In this document: positions 51,614-60,006 of the stretch, piece by piece | Numbering within the stretch: the stretch's first letter is position 1 | Layout of the letters: each line of letters starts with the position of its first letter | From: Leucobacter aridicollis | GTDB lineage: Bacteria > Actinomycetota > Actinomycetes > Actinomycetales > Microbacteriaceae | Reading direction: 5' to 3' | DNA: 64,000 nucleotides | Assembly (NCBI RefSeq): GCF_013409595.1 | Contig: NZ_JACCBD010000001.1 | Span: 1,240,001 to 1,304,000, forward strand | Program-made: the position numbers and the translations under genes | The notes under the pieces: model-generated | What the model was told of the DNA's origin: nothing | What the model saw: the letters and a program-made list of their open reading frames with translations, nothing else | Databases searched by the model: none

Positions 51614-53209
51614 CTACGCGTGAGGTCGGTCACTCTCGCCTGAAAGCGTGATGCGAAGCGACGGCTGCCAGATCTCAGACGATCGGTGCGTCACGAGGAC
51701 GACCGTGCCGCGTGTCGCAGCGATCGACTCTACGACAGTGCGCTCAGCCTGAGCATCCAACGCCGACGTGGCTTCGTCGAGCACCAATACCGGTGCATTC
51801 TTGAGTAGCGCCCGAGCAATCGCAACGCGCTGGCGTTCACCTCCTGAGAGATTGGCTCCGCGGTGACCGGCTTCCTGGTGCACGCCCAACGGGGAGCGGG
51901 CGATCACCTCGCCGAGTGCCGCCCTGCGCGCAGCATCGATGACTGCATCGTCGCTTGCGGCAGGGTCGCCGAGGCGGATGTTCTCCGCAAGGGTGCCGGA
52001 GAACACATCCGGATGCTGCGGTACATACGCAACATGCTCCATGAGCTGTGCGTGGTGCATGTCCCTGAGATCTGCGCCGCCGAGCAGCACCCGACCCTCG
52101 TCAGGATCGTCAAACCGCAACAGCAAACTAAGCAGGGTGCTTTTCCCGCTCCCAGTGGGGCCCTCCACAATGACGGTCGATCCCTCGGGGAGTACCGCAG
52201 ACACATCGCTGAGGACGGGCGAGTGCGAAAGCCGTTCGAACTCGATGACGTGGCCGCGAATGGCACCGGGACGCGATGGCTCAGGTAGATCTGGGGCATT
52301 GACGATCGTACCGAGCCGGGTGACGGCGTGACGTAGGTCGTTCACCGAGAGAGCAGCAAGCGCGAACGCTTCGAGCGGGGCAGACGCGCGCAGCGCGAGA
52401 ATCGCCGTCGCGAGCAGCACGGAGGAGTCATACCCACCCGTAACTGCGCCCCACAGGATGATGCCGAGGACGGGAAGTACGCTCACCGCGGTAGCGAGAA
52501 AAGCTGCGGTCGCGGTAGCACGATTAGTGTTCCGTAGCGCTTGCGCTTGCGCTTCCCAGCGGTCTGTGAGGCGGTCAACTGCGTGGCGATTGCCGAGGGC
52601 GGATCGAAGCAACTCGAGGTGGTCAAGGAATTCGAAGGCAGACTCATGTGCCTCGTGTTCGCTTCGCCCCCGCGCGGCGTCAGCCCGGGCCAGCGAGCGC
52701 TGGGCGGCAACTTGTGCCGCGAATGCAACGCCAATTAGTACGGCAACGACCGCGGCGAGCCACCCATCACCCACGATCCAGACGCCGATGACCAGCAATA
52801 CGGGAAGCAGCGGCGCAACCAAGAGGGTCTGGAGCTGGTGCGCAGGAACGCTCATGAGTGACGGGATGGTTCGGCCTGCGACATCACCTGCCAGAGCCCG
52901 GTTCGATTCAGTGAACCACGAGAGCTTTGCGCGTGAGAAGGTCTCGCCGACTGCGCGATAGAGATCCGCGGCGAGGCCTGCGCCGGTTATATACCCGCTT
53001 CGCGAGACCACGACCGTGACGGCTATCGCGACAACCGCAGTGACCAAGACCCAGGCCGGGCCCTGCTGCCTCGCAATCGACGCTCCCAGGGTGGTGTAGG
53101 CAGCGGCCTCGGTGAAAGCGACCAGGACCCAGCCGAGCGAGATCGAGGCAATCTTTCGCTTCACCACGGTTGGGAAGCCCGGGCTGAGCTGTTGAGGTGC
53201 AGAGGTCAT
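51614..53209 (-). CDS. Exporter-fold ABC half-transporter, IrtB/YbtQ-like
   Basis: Protein of 531 residues: a six-helix exporter-type membrane domain (about 25-310) fused to an ABC ATPase (Walker A GPTGSGKSTLL at about 355, signature LSGGERQRVAIA, Walker B VLVLDEATSALD). Alone it could be any CydCD-like or multidrug half-transporter. Its partner is translationally coupled upstream (four-base overlap) and both close a siderophore uptake operon, so the best match is the heterodimeric IrtAB/YbtPQ type that imports ferric siderophores although built like an exporter. Export of the spent siderophore is the alternative. It ends 31 bases after the tRNA terminator on the opposite strand. Confidence 0.85.
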   Translation of the reverse strand: MTSAPQQLSPGFPTVVKRKIASISLGWVLVAFTEAAAYTTLGASIARQQGPAWVLVTAVVAIAVTVVVSRSGYITGAGLAADLYRAVGETFSRAKLSWFTESNRALAGDVAGRTIPSLMSVPAHQLQTLLVAPLLPVLLVIGVWIVGDGWLAAVVAVLIGVAFAAQVAAQRSLARADAARGRSEHEAHESAFEFLDHLELLRSALGNRHAVDRLTDRWEAQAQALRNTNRATATAAFLATAVSVLPVLGIILWGAVTGGYDSSVLLATAILALRASAPLEAFALAALSVNDLRHAVTRLGTIVNAPDLPEPSRPGAIRGHVIEFERLSHSPVLSDVSAVLPEGSTVIVEGPTGSGKSTLLSLLLRFDDPDEGRVLLGGADLRDMHHAQLMEHVAYVPQHPDVFSGTLAENIRLGDPAASDDAVIDAARRAALGEVIARSPLGVHQEAGHRGANLSGGERQRVAIARALLKNAPVLVLDEATSALDAQAERTVVESIAATRGTVVLVTHRSSEIWQPSLRITLSGESDRPHA

Positions 53210-54813
53210 GCGAGTTCTCCTGAGGCCGTGACGTGATCCGCGCCGAGATCGAGCCGTTCGTCGGCAAGTTGTGCCATGCGCGTGTCGTGCGTGACGAACA
53301 CGACGGCGCGATCCTCATCGTGCGCAAAGCGCACCAGCTCGGCGACGAGTGCGTGGCCTGTGGCGTCATCAAGCGCGCTCGTTGGCTCGTCGAGCAGGAT
53401 CAGGGATGCATCACTGAGGAACGCCCGTGCAATGTTTACCCGCTGTCGCTCGCCGCCGGATAGCGGGCGGGCGGGTGTCTCGGGGCTGGCAGCCAATTGG
53501 GCCTGCTTCAGTGCTCGCACAACCTGGGTGCGCTGCGCATCACCGGTGCCGAGACGCACATTCTCCGCAATCGTCCCAGGCAGTAGGTCGCTACTTTGAG
53601 GGATGAGTAGTGGTACGGCACGCTCGGCCGCTCCAAGAGGGTTCGTTCCGAAGCGGATCTCACCCCGATCCGGTGAGTCGAGGCCGGCAATCGCTCGGAG
53701 CAGGGTTGACTTTCCGCAGCCACTTGGCCCAGTGATTGCGGTCACTTTTCCGCGAGCAAAGGAGTGGGAGAGTCCTTCGACAAGTGTCCGATCTCCAGTG
53801 CGTAGCGTGACGTCAACGATCTCAGCGACTGCACCCGAGTCGACCGCTGCCGCAAAGTTCTCTGGGACAGTGGCCTGGTGGAACAGGCCGGTCACCCGGT
53901 GAGCCGCTTCTCGGCCCGTGCGAATGTAGTCGATGCCGTGTCCCAGCCGCATCGCGGGCGTCACTATCGCAAGTCCGAACAGGAGCATTGCTGCGAGGGC
54001 CTCGGGATCCGCTGAATAGCCCAGCGCGTACGCGATTGCGTATGTCGCGACGGCCTGCATAAACGCGGTCGCTAGGGCCGAAAGCGTTGCAACCTTGCGG
54101 ACGTAGCGCACGAATCCATCGGTGAAGTTCCGTGTGGCGGAGGCGTAGTCTGCGGCAGCGCCGCTTGTTGCGCCGAACACTCGACAGGTCTGCATGCCAT
54201 GGGCGTAATCGTCGACCGCGGTGATAATCTCGCCCATGACGCGGGCGTTGCGGTCACCGTGCCGGCGTGAGAGTTTCGGGACGACGAGCAGGAAGTGCGC
54301 TGCTGCGAGGAACCCCGGGACGAGCGCAAGGAGCGACACCGGCCCCGCGAAGCTCAAAAGCGCCCCAATTGTCGCGACGGGCACGACGACAAGCATTGTG
54401 AGCTCGGAAGGGAGATGAGCGACCATATGGTGCAGCGCCGAAATATCGTCTCCGATCAGGCGCCGGAGATCATTTCCGCTGTACCGTGAGAGGGTTCGGC
54501 TCGGTAGTGCGGCAATGTGGGTTGCGGTCTGGCGGCGGAGGCTGGCCGAGAACCGCCCCTCGCCTTCGTGTGCCAGCCACGACGAAAGCGCAGCGCCTAG
54601 CGCACTGAGCACCCACAACCCGCATATTGCCGCGGCGAGCGGCACGGATGGAGAAACCACGGTGCGAACGACGCACCACAGTGCCCCCACCATAGCGAGA
54701 CCGCTCGCGGCAGCGGTGATCACCGCGATGGTGAGCTGCCACGCGCCGCGTGTCAGCGCAGAAGCGATCGACGGTTCGCGCCTGACTCCTTCGGAATTGC
54801 CAGCTGCAGTCAT
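53206..54813 (-). CDS. Exporter-fold ABC half-transporter, IrtA/YbtP-like without SIP domain
   Basis: Protein of 535 residues, partner of the preceding half-transporter. Six helices (about 18-300) are followed by an ATPase with Walker A GPSGCGKSTLL (about 368), signature LSGGERQRVNIA and Walker B LILLDEPTSALD. Mycobacterial IrtA carries a siderophore-interacting (SIP) flavin domain at its N-terminus; here that domain is missing and a separate SIP gene lies at the head of the operon. ATG 54813 overlaps the stop of the FepC-type ATPase gene by four bases. Base composition is less G+C rich than in the core genes of the window. Confidence 0.85.
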   Translation of the reverse strand: MTAAGNSEGVRREPSIASALTRGAWQLTIAVITAAASGLAMVGALWCVVRTVVSPSVPLAAAICGLWVLSALGAALSSWLAHEGEGRFSASLRRQTATHIAALPSRTLSRYSGNDLRRLIGDDISALHHMVAHLPSELTMLVVVPVATIGALLSFAGPVSLLALVPGFLAAAHFLLVVPKLSRRHGDRNARVMGEIITAVDDYAHGMQTCRVFGATSGAAADYASATRNFTDGFVRYVRKVATLSALATAFMQAVATYAIAYALGYSADPEALAAMLLFGLAIVTPAMRLGHGIDYIRTGREAAHRVTGLFHQATVPENFAAAVDSGAVAEIVDVTLRTGDRTLVEGLSHSFARGKVTAITGPSGCGKSTLLRAIAGLDSPDRGEIRFGTNPLGAAERAVPLLIPQSSDLLPGTIAENVRLGTGDAQRTQVVRALKQAQLAASPETPARPLSGGERQRVNIARAFLSDASLILLDEPTSALDDATGHALVAELVRFAHDEDRAVVFVTHDTRMAQLADERLDLGADHVTASGELA

Positions 54814-55685
54814 GATATCACCGCCTCTCGTTCGGCGGTCACACCTTCCAGATGAGTCCGCCCGAGCGGGATGACCTGCGGGGTGCCGGCGACCGGGTCT
54901 GGGACCACCCTGCATGGGAGGTCGAACACGTGCTCGACGAGTTCTTCGGTGAGGACAGCCGCCGGCGCCCCTTCCGCGACGATTGCCCCGTCTCGCATCG
55001 CGATGAGGTGGGTCGCGTAGCGTGCGGCCTGGTTGAGATCATGGAGCACCGCGACGAGCGTCCGCCCTGAGCGGTGGAGATCGGTGAACAGTTCAAGGAG
55101 TTCGATCTGATGCGTGAGGTCGAGGTAGGTAGTGGGCTCGTCAAGGAGCAGCACGTCAGTCTCTTGGGCGAGTGCCATGGCAACCCACACCCGTTGGCGC
55201 TGCCCGCCAGATAGCTCATCAAGAAGCCGACCGGAGAGCTCGTGCACGCCGGTCGCGTCCATCGCCTCCGAGACCGCGGCTTCGTCGGACGGGCTCCACT
55301 GCCGAATGAGCTTTTGGTAGGGGAATCTCCCGCGGGCGACTAGGTCGGCGACGCGAATGCCGTCGGGCGCGATCGAGGTCTGGGGGAGAAGCCCGAGGCG
55401 CCGTGCAACTTCCTTCGCGGGATAACCGTGAATGTCGCGTCCATCGAGTACCACCTGCCCAGCTTCGGGCTTGAGTAGGCGCGATAGTCCACGTAGGAGC
55501 GTTGACTTTCCGCACGCGTTCGGGCCGATGATCACCGTAAACGAGCCATCAGGAATCGCGACGGTGAGGTCAGAGGCGATTGTGCGCTTGTCGTAGGCGA
55601 GCGCCAGGTGCTCGGCTCGCAACCGGTGCTCGGTGTGTGTCTCCGGGGCGCCGCTTGCGCGGCTGGGAAGGGACATGTGTGTCAA
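54810..55685 (-). CDS. Ferric-siderophore ABC transporter ATP-binding protein, FepC type
   Basis: ATPase of 291 residues that drives a FecCD-type siderophore importer. Walker A is GPNACGKSTLL (Cys in place of the more usual Gly), the signature is ELSGGQRQRVWVAMALAQ and Walker B is VLLLDEPTTYLD, all typical of the FepC/FhuC group. The frame is open to a TTG at 55685 that overlaps the permease stop by four bases (chosen because all genes of this operon couple in that way); ATG 55676 is the alternative. It overlaps the following half-transporter gene by four bases. Confidence 0.92.
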   Translation of the reverse strand: MTHMSLPSRASGAPETHTEHRLRAEHLALAYDKRTIASDLTVAIPDGSFTVIIGPNACGKSTLLRGLSRLLKPEAGQVVLDGRDIHGYPAKEVARRLGLLPQTSIAPDGIRVADLVARGRFPYQKLIRQWSPSDEAAVSEAMDATGVHELSGRLLDELSGGQRQRVWVAMALAQETDVLLLDEPTTYLDLTHQIELLELFTDLHRSGRTLVAVLHDLNQAARYATHLIAMRDGAIVAEGAPAAVLTEELVEHVFDLPCRVVPDPVAGTPQVIPLGRTHLEGVTAEREAVIS

Positions 55686-56764
55686 AGTGATTTTCTCGTT
55701 TCTCGGATGAGCAGCCAGATCAGGTAGAGACCGCCAAGGCAGACCGTGATCAACCCGACGGGAATTGGCCGGTAGAGCTCTGCGATCAGTAGTGAGAGTG
55801 CGTGGGCGCAGGTGAGCAGAGCTGCCCCCATGCAGGCAGCGCCGCCGACGGTGACTCCTGGAGTGCCGGCAAGACGTCTGGCCAGTTGCGGTGCAGCGAG
55901 AGCGACGAACCCGATCGGGCCGGCGGCCGCGGTCACCAGCGCTGTCGCAGCGACGCCGGTGATGAGCAGCGCTGGGCGCGAGCGGTTGGCATTCAAGCCC
56001 TGAGAGAGCGCCGCATCGTCGCCGAGCTCAAGCTGCCTGAGTGCGGGGGCGAGTGTCGCGATGAGGCCGACGATGATGAGGCCCCCGATCGTGGCGGGGA
56101 ACAGCCCCTCCCACCCGACCCTGCTCAGGGAACCGGCTGCCCAGAACCCGACGCTCATCGAATCGGTGATGTCTGCCCGGGTGACGAGGTAAATGTTGAC
56201 GGCCCCCAGCATTGCGGAGACCGCGATACCCACGATGATGAGCCTGAAACCCTGAACGCCTCGCCGATAAGCCAGTAGGTACACGATCGCAGCTGTCGCG
56301 AGCCCACCGATCAACGCGGCAGACGCGACGCCCCAGTAGTTTTTTGTGCCCAGCGTCAATACGGCGATTGCGACCGCGGTGTAGGCCCCGGTGTCAAACC
56401 CGATAACGTCTGGCGACCCGAGCGGGTTGCGCGTGAGCGACTGAAAGACGGCGCCGCCGATGCCGAGGAGTAAACCGAAGAGGAGCGCAGCGAGGGCGAC
56501 GGGAAGACGCCACTCGATGACAATCATGCGCTGGAACTCGTCGCCCTGCCCGGCCAGGGCGGCTACCACTTCCGCAGGGCTGAAAGGGTAATCGCCGAAG
56601 CCGAGCGCGAGCACCGCAGCAACGAGAGCGATGGTAACGAGCGCGGCGTTGACCGCGACACTGCGAACACTCCAGCGAAGCGAGACTTGCGCGCCAAGGC
56701 GAGTCTGACGCGAGCTGTAGCCGAAATCGATGGGGGTTCTTTCCGGGGTGACACTCGCGCTCAT
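55682..56764 (-). CDS. FecCD-family siderophore permease, second subunit
   Basis: Permease of 360 residues with about ten helices of the BtuC/FecD family. The segment RLPVALAALLFGLLLGIGGAVFQSLTRNPLGSPDVIGFDTGA (about 95-135) is the family hallmark, and GPIGFVALAAPQLARRLAG near the C-terminus is the ATPase-coupling region. The N-terminal 45 residues are polar and cytoplasmic. ATG 56764 overlaps the stop of the first permease gene by four bases; the open frame continues further upstream only as a shadow of that gene. Confidence 0.93.
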   Translation of the reverse strand: MSASVTPERTPIDFGYSSRQTRLGAQVSLRWSVRSVAVNAALVTIALVAAVLALGFGDYPFSPAEVVAALAGQGDEFQRMIVIEWRLPVALAALLFGLLLGIGGAVFQSLTRNPLGSPDVIGFDTGAYTAVAIAVLTLGTKNYWGVASAALIGGLATAAIVYLLAYRRGVQGFRLIIVGIAVSAMLGAVNIYLVTRADITDSMSVGFWAAGSLSRVGWEGLFPATIGGLIIVGLIATLAPALRQLELGDDAALSQGLNANRSRPALLITGVAATALVTAAAGPIGFVALAAPQLARRLAGTPGVTVGGAACMGAALLTCAHALSLLIAELYRPIPVGLITVCLGGLYLIWLLIRETRKSL

Positions 56765-57813
56765 AACGTGGATGCCTTTCTGCGCCGCACGAGCGCGATG
56801 AGAACGGGGGCGCCGAGAACCGCGGTCATCACGCCGGCTTCGATCTCGCCGGGGCGCGCAACGACTCGTCCGAGAACGTCCGCGCTGAGCACGAGCACCG
56901 GAGAGGCGAGGGCTGTGTACGCGACTATCCAGCGCTGATCGGGTCCCGTAAACCAGCGAACGAGGTGCGGCACAGCGAGCCCGACGAACGCGATGCCTCC
57001 AGTGAGCGCGGTCGCGGCCCCTGCGAGAAGTGTGACGCTGATGAGTCCGATCGTGCGTGTCCGGGCGATGTTTGCCCCGAGCGATGCGGCCTGATCGTCT
57101 CCGAGCGCGACCGCGTTGAGCGATCCTGAGATGACGACAGCGAGCACCAAACCCAGAACAATCAGCGGCAACACGGTGAGTGTGTCTGATACAGAGACCC
57201 GAGCGAGCGAGCCGAGGCTCCAATTCCGGAATGAGCGGAAGGTCTCCTCGTTGATGAGTTGGAGGAACGTCGCGAAGGCTGTGAGTACTGCCGCGAGCGC
57301 GACACCGGCGATAACGAGGGTGACGGGGGAGGCGCTGCCGCTGCCCGAGGCGCCGATGAGGTACACGAGAACGGTCGCGAGGACTGCTCCGGCGAACGAA
57401 AACCAGACGTACCCGGCGATCCCCGTCACTCCGAACACGGCGACACCGACGGTGATAGCAAAGCCGGCCCCGGCATTCACACCGAGAATCCCAGGGTCAG
57501 CGAGCGGGTTTCGAGTGATGGCTTGGATGAGCGCGCCAGCGACCCCGAACGCCGCCCCAGCTACGATCCCAACGAGCGTGCGGGGTGCGCGCAGCGTCCA
57601 GACGATTGAGGAGGCCTCGCTCCCGTCTGAGTCGAACACGGTTCGCCACACCTCCGACATTGGAACGGGGTTCGCGCCGTAGGTGATGCTCAACACGAGC
57701 ACGAGGCAGAGTGCTGCTATGAGGGCTGCGATTCCGAGAAGTCGCCGCTGCGTTGCGTGGCCCTTGGCACGTAATGGGCGCGCTGCGTTCTCAGTGTGAA
57801 CAGGGGAGGTCAT
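56761..57813 (-). CDS. FecCD-family siderophore permease, first subunit
   Basis: Permease of 350 residues of the same family (FepD type). The hallmark segment is LRAPRTLVGIVAGAAFGVAGALIQAITRNPLADPGILGVNAGAG, and the coupling region is GGIAFVGLAVPHLVRWFTGPDQRW. It forms a heterodimer with the second subunit. It lies 71 bases after the binding-protein gene, and a hairpin sits in that gap. The start region has AGGGGAGG-like purines upstream only weakly; ATG 57813 fits the family N-terminus. Confidence 0.93.
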   Translation of the reverse strand: MTSPVHTENAARPLRAKGHATQRRLLGIAALIAALCLVLVLSITYGANPVPMSEVWRTVFDSDGSEASSIVWTLRAPRTLVGIVAGAAFGVAGALIQAITRNPLADPGILGVNAGAGFAITVGVAVFGVTGIAGYVWFSFAGAVLATVLVYLIGASGSGSASPVTLVIAGVALAAVLTAFATFLQLINEETFRSFRNWSLGSLARVSVSDTLTVLPLIVLGLVLAVVISGSLNAVALGDDQAASLGANIARTRTIGLISVTLLAGAATALTGGIAFVGLAVPHLVRWFTGPDQRWIVAYTALASPVLVLSADVLGRVVARPGEIEAGVMTAVLGAPVLIALVRRRKASTL

Positions 57814-57838
57814 CTAGGTTCCTGGAAGTAGGGTCAAA

Positions 57839-57871
57839 CTGGGCGCGGAGCCTCGTCGGCGCCGCGCCCAG
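57839..57871 (-). terminator. Attenuating hairpin between binding protein and permease genes
   Basis: CTGGGCGCGG (57839-57848) pairs perfectly with CCGCGCCCAG (57862-57871). On the transcribed (minus) strand TTTGA follows the stem, so it resembles a weak intrinsic terminator that would make more binding protein than membrane components. Confidence 0.6.
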
Positions 57872-57884
57872 CTTGGACGAGTTG

Positions 57885-58949
57885 CTAGAACTTCTCGGCG
57901 AGCAGCGGCACGAGTTGTTCGGCCGCCCACGCGTTTCCGATCGGCCCACCGCTGGTGATGGCCCAGAGGAGGTCACCGCCGTCGTCGGTTTTCGGGGGGA
58001 GCTGGACGAACCTGCCAGACTTCACCGCTCCGAGGCTGGTGAACAGGTCGGTGCCGGTCACGCGCTCAGCCATTTCCTCGAGGGTCGTGGCCTCGCTCTG
58101 CCCGAGCACCAGCACGTCTGCATCGATCTTCGAGATCAACTCGTCGCTCACGGTCGTATCCTTCGCGAACGCGGCTGCGCCCGGGTTCGGGGCGAATCCA
58201 AGGTCGGTGAGGAAGAGCTCGGGCGCTGCTCCGTTCTGCGAGAAGTACTGGAGCCCGGTCGCCGGGCCGTAGTAGATCGCCCACGTTGCCGTCTTGCCGT
58301 CGAACTCTGGGTGCGCCTCTCGGATCCCCGAGAAGAGTTCTTCGTGCTCATCAATCACAGCTTCTGCTCGGTCGCTCAGGTCGATGGCCTCGCCGAGCAG
58401 CCGGATCGACTCTTGCCAGGGAACGATGCGCTGGTCGGACGCCGGGCTGGTGAGAACGGGCGCGATTTTCGCTAGCCGATCGTAGATGTCCTCCACGCCG
58501 CCAAATCCCGGCACCCAGCCCACCGTGACGATGAGATCTGGCTTGGCCGCTGCAACGGCTTCCATCGGCACGTCCTCGCCCCGCACATATTCGTAGGTAT
58601 TGAGATCAGCCGCGCCGTGAGCGTCGAGGTAGCCGCCCTCGGAGACCATGTTTGAGTTGAGCACGGGAGTCACCCCGAGCGACAGTAGAAGCTCGGTATC
58701 TACGCCGTTGGGTACGATCGCCGCGATCCGTGTTGGACGTTCCTTGAGTACTGTCTCGCCGTACGGGCTATCGAGGGTGAGCGGATAGGACGTAGTTCCC
58801 TCGGCGGCTGGCACGAGCTCTGAAGCCTCGGCTGCGGCGCTGTCGTTCGAGCTGGATGCTGCTGGCGCCGAGCACCCGACGAGCAGGAGCAGCGCGGCGA
58901 GCGCTGACCCGACAAGGGCGGTTGAGTGAACATTTCTTCGCAGGGGCAT
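57885..58949 (-). CDS. Ferric-siderophore substrate-binding lipoprotein
   Basis: Lipoprotein of 354 residues of the FepB/FhuD-type class III binding proteins. ATG 58949 gives a good signal peptide (MPLRRN, hydrophobic core) and lipobox LLVGC with Cys26. The mature part has two lobes joined by one long helix: PTRIAAIVPNGVDTELLLSLGVTPV in the first lobe and DADVLVLGQSEATTLEEM in the second. It captures the iron complex outside the cell for the FecCD permeases. The ligand (catecholate, hydroxamate or heme-free mixed type) cannot be told from sequence. An open frame extends upstream but lacks conservation. Confidence 0.93.
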   Translation of the reverse strand: MPLRRNVHSTALVGSALAALLLLVGCSAPAASSSNDSAAAEASELVPAAEGTTSYPLTLDSPYGETVLKERPTRIAAIVPNGVDTELLLSLGVTPVLNSNMVSEGGYLDAHGAADLNTYEYVRGEDVPMEAVAAAKPDLIVTVGWVPGFGGVEDIYDRLAKIAPVLTSPASDQRIVPWQESIRLLGEAIDLSDRAEAVIDEHEELFSGIREAHPEFDGKTATWAIYYGPATGLQYFSQNGAAPELFLTDLGFAPNPGAAAFAKDTTVSDELISKIDADVLVLGQSEATTLEEMAERVTGTDLFTSLGAVKSGRFVQLPPKTDDGGDLLWAITSGGPIGNAWAAEQLVPLLAEKF

Positions 58950-59025
58950 GATTGCCTTTCGTGAGTGGACGAGTTCTGAGATTTCGAGACTGTGTGGTTG
59001 GCGACTGAAGAGGGCCTGAGCTGGC

Positions 59026-59874
59026 TCAGGGTGCGTCTGACGCGTCAGGCACGGGAACGCCTGACTGCCCGCGTTTCCAGTAGCCGGTGAAACTGATCGC
59101 GGCCCGCGGCAGCTCCCATGTCTGCACAAGGAAGCGCCGGATCTCGCGCACTTCTGCCTGCTCCCCAGCAACCCAGACGGCGAGGTTCTCGCGCGGCAGA
59201 GTTGTCGCCTCGAGCGCTACAAGCAGGGGGCTCCTGGTAGGGCTTGCAACTGCGTCCGCATTGATCCAGCGAACACGTACGCCCGCGGGGGCTTGAAGTT
59301 CGTATCGGTACTCCTTGCCGGGCACGCTGAGCAGCACCTCGCCTGTTGCTCGCTCGGGCAGCTGCTCGAGTAACCGCGCGACAGCCGGGATCGCGGTGTC
59401 GTCGCCGAGGATGAGGTAGTTGTCGGCGCCGCTCGGAAGATCGAGGGTTTTTCCGGGCCCCACGACATACATGACATCTCCGACTGATGCCGTCGACGCC
59501 CACGTCGAGGCAACGCCTGTGCCATGAAGCACGATGTCGATGTCGAGCTCGCGGGTCGTGGGGTCAAAGCGTCGGACCGTATAGGCGCGGGCGATCGGGC
59601 GGCGGCCAGGCGCAAACGTGACTCGCCCGTGTTCGATTTCAGGCAATACAGGGGTCAGATCTCCCGGGTAGGGGAACAGCAGCCTGACGTCATCGTCGAA
59701 CCCCGGGCTCGAGAACGCCGGCGTGACGTTACCGGCCTGGTCTGTGTGGGCGTCAAGGGCCGCGCCGGTGAGCGTGATGCGCAGCATCGTTGAAGTGACC
59801 TCGGTGAGCCTGCCGACCCTGAGTGGTCGGATGCCAACGGGCATGAGCTGTACCGTTCGAGCGGATACGGGCAA
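59026..59874 (-). CDS. Siderophore-interacting protein (FAD-dependent ferric-siderophore reductase)
   Basis: Flavoprotein of 282 residues of the SIP family (ViuB/FscN type), which reduces the imported ferric siderophore in the cytoplasm to release Fe(II). The FAD-binding motif RAYTVR is at 96-101 and the NAD(P)H-binding segment GDDTAIPA at 157-164; the C-terminal YWKRG is typical. The start is uncertain. TTG 59874 has a GAGGGAG ribosome binding site eight bases upstream and is preferred; TTG 59934 would add 20 residues and ATG 59844 would remove 10. It is the first gene of the operon. Confidence 0.9.
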   Translation of the reverse strand: MPVSARTVQLMPVGIRPLRVGRLTEVTSTMLRITLTGAALDAHTDQAGNVTPAFSSPGFDDDVRLLFPYPGDLTPVLPEIEHGRVTFAPGRRPIARAYTVRRFDPTTRELDIDIVLHGTGVASTWASTASVGDVMYVVGPGKTLDLPSGADNYLILGDDTAIPAVARLLEQLPERATGEVLLSVPGKEYRYELQAPAGVRVRWINADAVASPTRSPLLVALEATTLPRENLAVWVAGEQAEVREIRRFLVQTWELPRAAISFTGYWKRGQSGVPVPDASDAP

Positions 59875-59946
59875 GTCGTGTTCTCCCTCGGAGAGTTCCC
59901 GTCTGATGCGGGACCGGTGTACCTCACCGGCCAATGAGAAAGGCTA

Positions 59947-59974
59947 TTGTTGGAATCATCAGATGATTTATCCT
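59947..59974. promoter_or_regulatory. Divergent siderophore-locus promoter with palindromic operator
   Basis: For the rightward regulator gene, TTGTTG (59947-59952) and TATCCT (59969-59974) are 16 bases apart. The perfect palindrome AATCATCAGATGATT (59954-59968, 7+1+7) lies within that spacer. It is not an iron box of the DtxR/IdeR consensus. Binding there could control both the regulator and the uptake operon. Confidence 0.6.
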
Positions 59975-60006
59975 GATGCGCAAAGATCACATACTGAGGG
60001 GGTTCG

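Noticed and set aside
59875..59934. SIP gene starting at TTG 59934
   Set aside because: No ribosome binding site lies before it, while TTG 59874 has GAGGGAG eight bases upstream; it remains possible and is noted with the gene.
59875..60006. DtxR/IdeR iron box in the siderophore regulator gap
   Set aside because: No match to the TTAGGTTAG-type half sites; the palindrome that is present has a different sequence.
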